A stretch of DNA of 64,000 nucleotides from Cerrena zonata (Eukaryota > Basidiomycota > Agaricomycetes > Polyporales > Cerrenaceae): assembly GCA_038087015.1 (NCBI GenBank), contig JASBNA010000066.1, positions 1 to 64,000 of the forward strand, in the 5' to 3' direction. Below, piece after piece: positions 42,098-51,715 of this stretch. Below the pieces are notes generated by a model. The model worked only from the letters and a program-made list of their open reading frames with translations, was not told the DNA's origin and made no database searches. Made by a program: the position numbers and the translations under genes. Each line of letters starts with the position of its first letter. Positions within the stretch are counted from its first letter, which is position 1.

Positions 42098-43633
42098 TTA
42101 CTTGAGATATTCGTGAACTCTTGACTGGTATTTTTTTTGCAATAATGATTTTCTTCGAACGATCCAAGGATGGTTCAAACATGCACTTACGTCGTTTCTT
42201 TCGAATGGACTGACTTTGAGTAATTGATCCACGAAACTTTTGCCTTGTAAAGAAACCCCATTCCAATGAGATAAATTGAAGTCGATATTTCCCAGCTTAG
42301 CATTACGTAGGGTGTTGAATTTATCATTTTCATCGAGGAAAGGAGATACTCCAGAGAGCATTATAGATGTCATTATTCCGAGAGACCAAAGGTCGCATTT
42401 GGAATTATATCCTTTAATGCTTTTATTATTTAACAAACAGCCTTTATTGCAGTCGGAATTCTCTGCAAAGACTTCTGGTGCACTATATTCAATTGTTCCA
42501 ACGATTGTATTTGCTCTTGCATTTGGAGCTTTTAAGGATTTAGCGATTCCAAAGTCACAAATGGCAATACGGGTTCCTGGAATTGGAGCTTCCAAAAGAA
42601 CATTATCAAGCTTGATATCACGATGAATAACATTCAAATTGTTGTGTAAAAATTTTAGAGCTTGTAATATTTGGTAAACAATGAAAAGAGCTTCGAATTC
42701 GGGAATTGAACTTAATCTTTCTCCTTTCAATAAGTAAGAGAAGAGATCTCCTCCACAAAATAGTTCTTCGAAGATGTACAAAGTCTCATCTATGTGATGT
42801 GTTTCATATACTTGTACAATGTTTGGCTATATGAGTTAGTATCACTATTTAATTTACAATGGAGGTATTCGGCATACGTGATGGATTTTCATTAAGATTT
42901 GTGCTTCGTTCTTCAATCTATCGGTCTTTGAACCGACTGCCTTGATGATTTTCACCGCAACATGTTTGTTTCTAAGAGTATCCAAGCCATAGTGAACAGC
43001 ACCAAAGGACCCTTCACCTAACTTCTTATTGGTTACCATCCATTCAGCGTCAGAGTGCCTCTGGCGAATAAATCGCATGTTGGGCTCGAAGCATTGGGAA
43101 TGACCAATTAGATTTCTAAAGCGGCAGTATAGCCCATGGATAACCTCGATTTCATCGCCGTCGTTGAGAAGAACGACATTCCCTCTTCCAACCTTTAGCT
43201 TATTGACGAACGTGCCGTTCTTCGAGGTATCAGCAAGATACGTAAAAGGAGGAGAGTCCACGTTGAAGCGAACAACCCAAAGTCTAAAGTGGACTGAGCT
43301 TGCCCTGAGGTCCTTTATCTGTAGCTGACATTCACGCTCGTGCCTTCCAACTTGGACCACTCCTTTCACCGGTATGGCGAAGGAATAAGCATCTTTGAAA
43401 TCTGCTCCAACTCCGTCCTCGACGCTTTCCATCACCCTTTCCATCACCCTTTCCATCACCTCCTGGTCCACTAAGGTGGATCCCTCGTAATTGGATGTAT
43501 CAGAATCGGTATGATCAGTCACTTCCACTCGGGCTAACGAAGACCTGTTTGCGCTCACAAACTCCTCGAAGCAAAACAATCCTGGCGCATTCACTATCTC
43601 CAAGCTAGCAACCGTCTCTTGTGAACACAGCAT
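42098..43633 (-). CDS. MEK1: Meiotic FHA-domain checkpoint kinase Mek1, two exons
   Basis: This meiosis-specific Chk2-like kinase enforces interhomologue bias by phosphorylating recombination proteins on chromosome axes. Exons: 43633-42878 and 42826-42098, total 494 residues (S. cerevisiae 497). The FHA domain lies at about 95-175 (VGRHERECQL, TSKNGTFVNKLKVGRG). The kinase domain begins with LGEGSFGAVHYG and VAVKIIK. After the splice it reads PNIVQVYETHH, then HRDIKLDNVLL, DFGIAK and YSAPEV. The intron lies between KIHH and PNIV, subdomains III-IV. The N-terminus contains a 12-nt tandem repeat encoding E-R-V-M. The frame upstream of ATG 43633 is open only through TTG. Confidence 0.9.
42827..42877 (-). 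other. MEK1 intron (51 nt)
   Basis: On the minus strand it begins GTATGC, contains GATACTAAC and ends CATATAG. It interrupts the kinase domain between complete codons. Retention would add seven residues (VCRIPPL) and a stop, removing the catalytic core. An ATACCTCC stretch near its 5' end partly resembles the yeast Mer1 enhancer AYACCCUY (6 of 8). Confidence 0.9.
43426..43461 (-). repeat. 12-nt tandem repeat in MEK1 N-terminus
   Basis: Three perfect copies of CTTTCCATCACC (plus-strand reading) at 43426-43437, 43438-43449 and 43450-43461 encode the repeated Glu/Ser-Arg/Val-Met text of Mek1 before its FHA domain. Copy-number change would keep the frame. Confidence 0.85.
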
Positions 43634-43879
43634 GGTGTAGATATCTACTTGTTGCAAAGCTAGCCGCTGGTGGAAAGAAAGTGGTTGCTAAAAAATCACA
43701 ATCAGGGCCCCGGAGCGTGGTGTTTGGGTGTTTTGTTTAATCCAAAACCAAATTTTCACTCTTTTTCTCTTCCAATGAAAAAAAGAGAATTTTTTATTAC
43801 TGAATTAATGGAGAAGTCGTAACCCTTCAGTATATTCATTACACCAGACTCGACAAGATAGACGTATATACCCATTGAT

Positions 43880-44209
43880 ATGTTTTCCAGATCATTAAGA
43901 AGCATTCGTCCATTGATAAACAAAAGATTCCAATCACACGCTGCCGAAGCATCGAGCGTCAAACCATCAACATTCACCAATAAATACAATTTTGACATAA
44001 ATCCACCACAAGTCCACCACTACTGGAACTACTACAACGGCGCCGCTCTTGTGTTATTCTGTCCAGCTTTCTTGGCCGTTGCCTACTTATTCCAATACAC
44101 CGGTTCCAACTTAGAAGGATACGATGGTTTCATACAATACGCCGATAGCGAAAACTCACCATTGAAAACACTCAATTTCGGTGAAACTCAACAACCAGCC
44201 AGAAAATGA
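43880..44209 (+). CDS. Small mitochondrial inner-membrane protein, one TM segment
   Basis: I do not recognise this 109-residue protein with confidence. Residues 1-20 (MFSRSLRSIRPLINKRFQSH) form a strong mitochondrial presequence. After a soluble stretch comes an aromatic segment VHHYWNYYNGAALVLF leading into one membrane helix (about 54-72, ALVLFCPAFLAVAYLFQY), then a 35-residue acidic/polar tail. Size, targeting and a single helix fit an accessory subunit of a respiratory complex. The next gene downstream, on the same strand, encodes a complex I subunit. A complex I or IV accessory role is inferred only. Confidence 0.7.
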   Translation: MFSRSLRSIRPLINKRFQSHAAEASSVKPSTFTNKYNFDINPPQVHHYWNYYNGAALVLFCPAFLAVAYLFQYTGSNLEGYDGFIQYADSENSPLKTLNFGETQQPARK

Positions 44210-44601
44210 ATCAGAACCTCTCTTGAGTTATAACATGGTTACACCAAGTTACACTATCATTCCCATTATCATAATATTTATTCATCTCTACATCTTATTT
44301 ATTTTCCTTCATTCTCATCTGGTCTAGTCCAGTCGGATCATATTTATAGTTCTCCCCCAGTACATTAGTATAATATAATTAGTTAAGTTAAAGGCTATTA
44401 GTGGAGCTAAATTGTAGTCGAGTTAAGTGCCGGTTACGTAAGCGTCCGCCCGCCGCTTACGTAATGCAAATTAGGAATAGTAATTTTCCCTCACTTTATT
44501 GGCTCGATTTTTTTGGTGGTTTTTTTGTGAAGGTACTCTTTTTTTTGAAAACGCTGAATTGTTGTATAGTTTCTATTAGATTGGTATAGAATATAAAGAA
44601 G
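44210..44601 (+). promoter_or_regulatory. Promoter of complex I gene with paired TTACGTAA sites
   Basis: A perfect 11-bp inverted repeat, TTACGTAAGCG (44434-44444) and CGCTTACGTAA (44454-44464), is separated by nine GC-rich bases. Each arm contains the 8-bp palindrome TTACGTAA, a bZIP site used by Yap-type factors; the two cores are 20 bases apart, about two helical turns. The element lies about 140 bases before the ATG of the NDUFB8-like gene and stands out by GC content from its AT-rich surroundings. Confidence 0.6.
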
Positions 44602-45201
44602 ATGTTGTCTAAAGTTGGCTTGAATCTTAGCAGAGCAGCATGCCGCTCGAGTATATCCATGAATATGGCTAGAAGCGTTACTACCAAGACTCATATTACT
44701 GACCATGCCACTGGAGAAGTTATCAAATTAACCGATCCATCGCTTCCTCAAATGGCAGATTACCCCAACCCTGCTCCCAAGTTGGCTCAAGATAGAGATC
44801 CTTACGGCAAATACGATGATCCTCAAAATAGAAGAAATTTGAATGAACCTCTTAATTTTAATGATGATTTATACGATATGTGGTCTCCAGATTACTACCA
44901 ACCGGTTTCAGATAAATCTGCTTTGAAAGCAAACGGAATCTTTTTCGGTTCGGTTGTTGCTTTTGGTCTTGCCATATGGTATTTCCAATTGAATCCTGAA
45001 AAACCAGCCATGCCTAGATCCTTCCCTTATAATGGTTTGGCTAAGACTTTGGGTTCGGGTAGTGAAGAAGACGCAAAAGTCTACCGTGTCAAGCCAGATA
45101 CCACTGCTGAACAAGAATTGGGTGTCTTGGGTGCTAATGACGAAATTAAAAAGCAACAAGAGGCTTACTTGCAAGCTAACTCTGATTTTATCAAAGCTTA
45201 A
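44602..45201 (+). CDS. NADH:ubiquinone oxidoreductase (complex I) NDUFB8-like subunit
   Basis: This 199-residue protein resembles the fungal NDUFB8 (ASHI) subunit of the complex I membrane arm. It has a presequence of about 25 residues. The family text then follows: DYPNPAPKLAQDRDPYGKYDD, NRRNLNEPLNFNDDLYDMWSPDYY. One membrane helix lies at about 111-130 (GIFFGSVVAFGLAIWYFQL), with an intermembrane-space-type tail containing FPYNGLAKTLG and AKVYRVKPD. The order D-Y-P, R-D-P, N-x-x-E-P, D-M-W, P-Y-N, V-Y matches the human protein. S. cerevisiae lacks complex I, so this supports a CTG-clade or other complex-I-bearing yeast. Confidence 0.82.
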   Translation: MLSKVGLNLSRAACRSSISMNMARSVTTKTHITDHATGEVIKLTDPSLPQMADYPNPAPKLAQDRDPYGKYDDPQNRRNLNEPLNFNDDLYDMWSPDYYQPVSDKSALKANGIFFGSVVAFGLAIWYFQLNPEKPAMPRSFPYNGLAKTLGSGSEEDAKVYRVKPDTTAEQELGVLGANDEIKKQQEAYLQANSDFIKA

Positions 45202-45743
45202 CTCCTTGAAAAGAATTATATCCCCTTTGTACATTACAACCACTTTGCAAAAGTAGCATCCATTGCCACTCCTTTGCAAAACCTTTACTTTAGCAGAGGC
45301 TCCATCAATATAAAATGATCAAAAAAAATTGAATAAAAAAAATTGAAAAAAAGTCAACAACATCAAAAAATCAAAAAAATGGGCCTTTTAAAAGTATTAC
45401 TCTAGCATTATTTATTGGTTCTTTCATCACCTCTTCTACACTCCGTTCTACTTCTATATATTTATTAATTCATAACATCTATTCTTATATGTCAATTGTA
45501 GATGTTTGCAGTGTCGCTCACAAAAGAAAAACATTTTTTAATAAACAAAAAAGGGAAATAGCGAACGAAAGTTTTTTCTCTCCCTGTTTTTTCTTCAAAA
45601 GTCACCATAAAATCCAATTACCATCGGAAGCGCTCATAGAAAACAACCCTTGAATATCGACTCAGTATACACTGTACACGGCGAATCTTGTATTGGAATC
45701 ATTATCATTCGATTCCTTGTATCTCTATTAACAAGAAAGGAAC
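45202..45743. other. Intergenic region upstream of SWR1
   Basis: These 542 bases contain an A-rich 3' region (45318-45380) and the SWR1 promoter. No gene was seen. Confidence 0.4.
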
Positions 45744-48700
45744 ATGGCGAAAAGTGGTGGTAGCCGTGGGAATGGATCTTTGGCGGTTAAAAAGGAAGCA
45801 TCAAATCTGGTTTTACCTCAGAAACGTAATGGAAGAGCAACTTCCTCTTCTTCTAATAAAAAGCTTAAGATCAACGGTAACCATAAAGACGGGTTACCAG
45901 AGCATGAAGAAAGACTTGCCCGCGCCATAGCCGACTTCAATCTCTCGGTTAATGAACTATTTCAATTGAAAGAATATCTGTCTATAATAAGTTGGAACCC
46001 AAGTGATTTTTCAAAGTACCTGAATACAAGATCGCAATTACCTGAAAATTATAACTTTTTCATTTCAAATAATGACTATCTTTTAAAATGGACGAATGAA
46101 GATGAAGACTTGGATAGTCTACCTTTAAGATTACAGAAAAAAGTCATTGCTGAACGAGAAGCAAAAATATTGGAAAAATATCCTTTGAAAGACCAAGTAG
46201 GTCAACAGAGGTATTGAATTGAAAAGCAAATATTGAACAGCTTAATTGATCATGAGTCGTCCGAGAGTGAAGAGGTTGAAGTTAAAGAGCCATCGCGTCC
46301 GCAAAGAAGGAAGCCAGGACCCAAACCCAAACAAAAGTTGGAGCCAATAGAAGCAGATGATGATAACGAAAGCGAAGAGCATTCTGAAGAAGATGACGAG
46401 GAAGAGGAGGAAGAGGAAGATGAGGAGGAACAGCCCAGAAGCAGACGTGGGAACTATAGGGCCTCATCACGCTCTATCAGAGGTAAGCGTGCTAAAATTA
46501 CTTCTCCGGTAAGTCGAAGAAGGGGATCATATCGCAAGTCAAAGAAAGAGGTGGAGGAACACGAAATTGACAATGAAAGTGAACTGTCTGAAGAAGACCC
46601 AGGAACTAATTATAAAGTAACATTTAAGTATAGTATACCGCCTCAAAAAATAACTCATCCATCCCATATCCCTTCTTGGTCCCCCGACCAGTCACAGGAA
46701 AATACCATCAATGAAGAAACATTGCATGCTCACGAAAACGATCTAATAACCGATCCTATCGATGAAAAACAAAATAAGATTATTGATTTCCATCCTAAAC
46801 CAATACAAGTCATTGCCAAACCTCCTGATTCGATATCTGCTCCGGAAGTAGAAGATCGTATTGCAAATTTTTTGAATAATAATTATAGATTTGCCATCAT
46901 CGATGAAGCTAATACTCTCGATTATAATAACACTCCAGAGGAATACGAAAGAATAATGGATCAACAAAAGCATTTATTGAAACGCTTGTATGAAAAGGTA
47001 ATGGTCGAACAACGCTTTGAATTAAACGGTGATAAAATTGAAAGACGTAAAACAGTAATTCCTCATACGTCTAATACGAGACTCATCCAGGATCCATTTC
47101 GTGAAACTGGTACCCTTTCACCACGGATTCAAGGTGCCGCCAATAACCTTACTCACAATGATTATTTAATCAATCAAGGTATGGCTTTTTCTGGAATTCA
47201 TCAACAAATTCGTAAACAACATCAATTAAGAACCAGAAAAGTGGCTCAAATGATTGAACAGCATTTCAAAAAGAAGAAAGGTGAAAAGGATCGCTTAATT
47301 CGTGAACGTGAACAAAATTTGAAAAAAATTAGTAGAATCGCTATTCAAGCAGTTAAAAAAAGATGGGGACAAGCTCAAAAAGTATATCGTTATCTCCAAT
47401 TACAAAAAGAAGAAGAATTGAAAAAAATCAAAGGAAGAGAACATTTAAGTCAGATGTTGGAGCATTCAACTCAATTGTTAGAAGCTCAATTACATAAATC
47501 AACTTCCAAGGAAAATTCTCAAAGTCCTCAAATTGAGAATAGCGACAATGAAGAAGAAAATTCCGATTCCAGTGATAATATGAGCTCGTCCTCTTCCAGT
47601 GACGAATCAAATGATGATGAAAAAAGTGATCTTTCTGGAAAGGAAGATATAAATTTAACGATTGAAGAATTAAAGAAGAAATATGCTAATTTGGAATCTT
47701 CTGTCGGTCCTTCTTCTTCTGCAGCAGAAGATTCGAATGATGACAGAAACCTCAATGGTGTTCAAAACGGACGCACTTCAGACGATCACTACTCAGATAG
47801 TGACAGCGATGATGGTAGCAGTGTCGATGAAAATGCAGGGCTTTCTGCTATCTACGGTAAAGACGCTATACCCAAAGAGGCTACCCCCCTGGATAGTATC
47901 TTGGAATTCACGGATGAACAAAAGAAGCGAATCGAAGAACTAAACAGAGAAGAAGGAACTAACCCAGTATTGGACTCGGACTCTGCATCTGATCCGGGCT
48001 CAGAATCCGATATGGAATCTGAAGATCAAGATGCTGGCAGTAATTCTGACATATCTGAGTCGGAAGAAAATAGTAAATCTGGTTTAGCCTCTTTGGTTAG
48101 TAATGGTGCAATAGACAGTGATGAAGATGCTGATATGAGTTCGGCTGATTTAAATGAAGCAAGTGAAGAAGACGAACACATGACAACCACCGATGAAGAG
48201 GATGAACCAACGACTCCAAAATCGCATTCTCCTTTACCAGTTGAAAAGGAGCCAGAATCAGAGGCCGCCGAGGAAGAAATAAATGGTACCAGAGTTAAAG
48301 ATGTTCCTGTGCCCTCACTTCTTCGTGGTACTTTAAGACCGTACCAAAAACAAGGTTTGAATTGGTTAGCAAGTCTTTATAATAATAACACTAATGGTAT
48401 CTTGGCTGATGAGATGGGTTTGGGTAAAACGATACAAACAATATCCTTATTGGCGTACTTAGCATGTGAACATCATATTTGGGGACCTCATCTAATTGTT
48501 GTTCCAACGTCGGTTATGCTTAATTGGGAAATGGAGTTCAAAAAATTTGCTCCTGGTTTCAAAGTTTTAACCTATTATGGATCTCCTCAACAGAGAGCTC
48601 AAAAAAGAAAAGGATGGAATAAACCAGATGCCTTTCACATTTGCATTACATCATATCAATTAGTTGTTCACGACCATCAATCATTCAAAAGACGTAAATG

Positions 48701-50819
48701 GAGATACATGATCTTGGATGAAGCTCATAATATCAAAAATTTCAGGTCTACTCGTTGGAGAGCACTTTTAAACTTCAATACGGAAAATAGATTGTTGTTG
48801 ACGGGTACTCCATTGCAAAATAACTTGATGGAATTGTGGTCTTTATTATATTTCTTAATGCCTTCCTCAAAAGTGAGTCAAGCCATGCCGGATGGTTTTG
48901 CCAATCTTGAAGATTTTCAAACTTGGTTTGGTAGACCTGTGGATAAAATTTTAGAACAGACCTCAGCTGGAGGTGGCGATGTTATCGATGATGCAAGTTC
49001 AACATCTAAAATGGATCTTGAAACAAAAAATACTGTTTCAAGATTGCATCAGGTTTTAAGACCTTACTTGCTTCGTCGTTTGAAGAAAGATGTTGAACAA
49101 CAAATGCCGGGCAAATATGAACATATTGTGTACTGCCGTTTGTCAAAAAGACAAAGATATCTTTACGATGATTTCATGTCGAGAGCAAAGACCAAGGAAA
49201 CATTGGCGTCAGGTAATTTTTTATCCATTATTAATTGTTTAATGCAATTAAGAAAGGTCTGTAACCATCCTGATTTATTTGAAGTTAGGCCTATTGTAAC
49301 TTCTTTTGCTATGCCTACATCTGCTGTTACATCATACGGCTCAAATGAGACGTTGGTCCGAAAGTTATTAGCTGGTAAGGACTATGAATCAAAGGTTTCG
49401 TTAGAGACTCTCAACTTGGATATTTCACATAAGGACCATATAAACTATTTTGTTTCTCAATCTACTAATAAATTGAAAGCCTCTAGTAGTTTTGAGAAAC
49501 AGATTGAAGAATTAGACAAGTTGCTTATTCCAGGGGATTTTTCGAAAAAGCCCGATCTTGATAATTATCTTGAATATTATAAATTTATAAAGGCGGATAA
49601 CCAAAATGAAATTCGAAGTAAGTTAAATCACATATTATATCTTAACACCCTTCGTTGTGACCGTGGACCTTTGTATGGGGAAAAGTTAATAGGCATGTTG
49701 CAACAAGCTTCATTGAAAAAAGACCGAGTCGCAGACCTCCCACCTGGATTAATCTTGAATCTTGATGAAAGAATAGAGTGCTTATCGGATACTATTGATA
49801 AATACTCCATATTAACTCCTACAGCTGTTGCGTTGGATATGAAAGATCAGTTGATCCCGGTCTCTACACAGTATCGAATCATGGAGGAAGTTTCAAATCA
49901 CAAAATTGATAATCCATTTCACAAATCACAAGTCAAACTATCAATTGCATTCCCAGATAAGTCTTTGTTGCAATACGATTGTGGGAAGTTACAGAAGCTT
50001 GCATCTCTATTACAGGACTTGACCTCTAAAGGTCATAGGGCTTTGATTTTCACACAAATGACTAAAGTCTTGGATATCTTGGAACAATTTTTGAATATTC
50101 ACGGTTATAGATATATGAGATTAGATGGTGCAACTAAGATTGAAGACAGACAATTACTTACGGAGAAGTTCAACAGAGATAACAAAATCCCAGTATTTAT
50201 ATTATCTACAAGATCTGGTGGTTTAGGTATCAACTTGACAGGGGCTGACACTGTCATTTTTTATGATTCTGATTGGAATCCTGCCATGGATAAGCAATGT
50301 CAAGATCGTTGTCATAGAATTGGTCAAAGCAGAGATGTTCACATCTATAGATTTGTTTCTGAATATACAATCGAATCAAATATCTTAAGAAAGGCCAACC
50401 AAAAGAGACAATTGGACAATGTTGTTATTCAAGAAGGTGAATTCACAACAGATTATTTTGGTAAGTTTTCTGTGAAAGATCTTGTCAATGATACAGACAT
50501 AGTTGGGGATCTTCCTGATAAGCCAATTGCTGAAAATTCAAATATGGAATCTTTGGCTCAGGCCGAAGACGAAGAGGATAGAGCTGCTGCCAACCTAGCA
50601 ATGAAAGAAGTCCAGGTTGATGATGAAGATTTCGAAGAAGAAAACAAGGCACCTACTGCTGAAGGCTCAACTTCTCAAACCCCGAGAAATGAAGGTACAC
50701 CAACACCCGTTAACCATGGTCCTAAGGAAAACATTGAAGATGCCGATTATGAAGAAGGGGTTGGTCATATCGATGAATACATGTTGAGGTTTATTGCGGA
50801 TGGCTATTATTGGGACTAA
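45744..50819 (+). CDS. SWR1: SWR1-complex ATPase, one in-frame stop
   Basis: This Snf2/INO80-family ATPase exchanges H2A for H2A.Z in nucleosomes. A single reading frame runs 1691 codons from the ATG at 45744, broken only by a TGA at 46215-46217 (codon 158). Order: basic N-terminus, acidic histone-binding stretch (about 205-235), HSA domain (about 490-540, RKVAQMIEQHFKKK), more acidic text, then ATPase motifs DEMGLGKTIQT (about 889) and DEAHNIKN (about 991), a long Swr1-type insertion, and the second lobe STRSGGLGINLTGAD with QDRCHRIGQ. No frame change occurs at the TGA and no splice signals surround it, so it is a point nonsense or an error. Homology on both sides shows one gene. Confidence 0.92.
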
Positions 50820-51129
50820 TCCACCCAAAGACAGTAAAAGCATTTTTGTATATATATATGTATGTGTTAGGTTTAATTTTAAGTGTATAATTATTGGGTA
50901 TTATAAGTTTTCTTGCAAATTAAACAATGATATTTGGCTGTAAAAATTACTGTTATACCTTTTGATATTGAAAAGGCATGGTCGTGTGTGTTGATAAATT
51001 TGGGTATCGGAATTTTCCTCGTTCTTTTTTTTTTCATTACCTGAGAAAGCGAGTGATACAAGATTGAGTTTTAACAGTTGAAATTACCAATCTTAAGGGA
51101 TACTTCATCAAAAGAGTAATCAATAAAAA
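50820..51129. other. SWR1-VMA10 intergenic region
   Basis: These 310 bases are AT-rich, with a TATATATATG stretch near 50852-50862 and a T-run at 51025-51034. Nothing else was recognised. Confidence 0.4.
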
Positions 51130-51468
51130 ATGTCATCTGGAATTCAATCATTATTGAAAACTGAAAAGGAAGCTGCTGAAATTGTCAACGAAGCAAGAAA
51201 ATATAGAACCAATCGTTTGAAGTCTGCCAAAACCGACGCTCAACAAGAAATCGATGAATACAAGAAACAGAAAGAAGCAGAATTGAAAAAATATGAAGAA
51301 GAACACGCTGGATTGAATGAGTCTATTGACAAAGAAGCTGATGCTCAAGTCGAAAAAGAATTGAAGGCTATAAGAGCTAAGTACGATGAAAAGAAGGATT
51401 CAGTTGTCAAATTATTAGTTGATGCTACCACCAAGCCAACTCCTGAATTACATGTCAATGCTAATTAA
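51130..51468 (+). CDS. VMA10: V-ATPase subunit G
   Basis: This 112-residue peripheral-stalk subunit of the vacuolar H+-ATPase pairs with subunit E. It is almost entirely charged helix, with the family start SSGIQSLLKTEKEAAEIVNEARKYRTNRLKSAKTDA and heptads to the end. The S. cerevisiae protein has 114 residues. It is convergent with MSC7, and the same two genes are neighbours in S. cerevisiae (YHR039C-A and YHR039C), a conserved adjacency. Confidence 0.96.
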   Translation: MSSGIQSLLKTEKEAAEIVNEARKYRTNRLKSAKTDAQQEIDEYKKQKEAELKKYEEEHAGLNESIDKEADAQVEKELKAIRAKYDEKKDSVVKLLVDATTKPTPELHVNAN

Positions 51469-51715
51469 TAGGCATTTTAGTAGGCTTGTTCTAGTTTCAT
51501 GAAATAAAACACCATCTTCATTCAATTCATTAAAACACTTTTTCAACACTATTTCAATTCGTTTTTATTTTTAGATTATCCACTTTAATACATGGTTTTC
51601 TTATCTTGTATATATATTCAAATTGTAATGCGATTTAAAGGATTTTTACAAAAGGATAGTTTTATATTTACAAGTATCTATATATTGTAAAAACAAGAGA
51701 ATCATTCGAATGACG

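Noticed and set aside
41855..42124. 89-codon plus-strand frame between NAM8 and MEK1
   Set aside because: Phe/Ser-rich frame produced by poly-T and the antisense of MEK1; no homology.
46190..46235. Intron spanning the SWR1 in-frame TGA
   Set aside because: No GTATGT-type donor or TACTAAC lies at suitable spacing, and the frame is unchanged on both sides.
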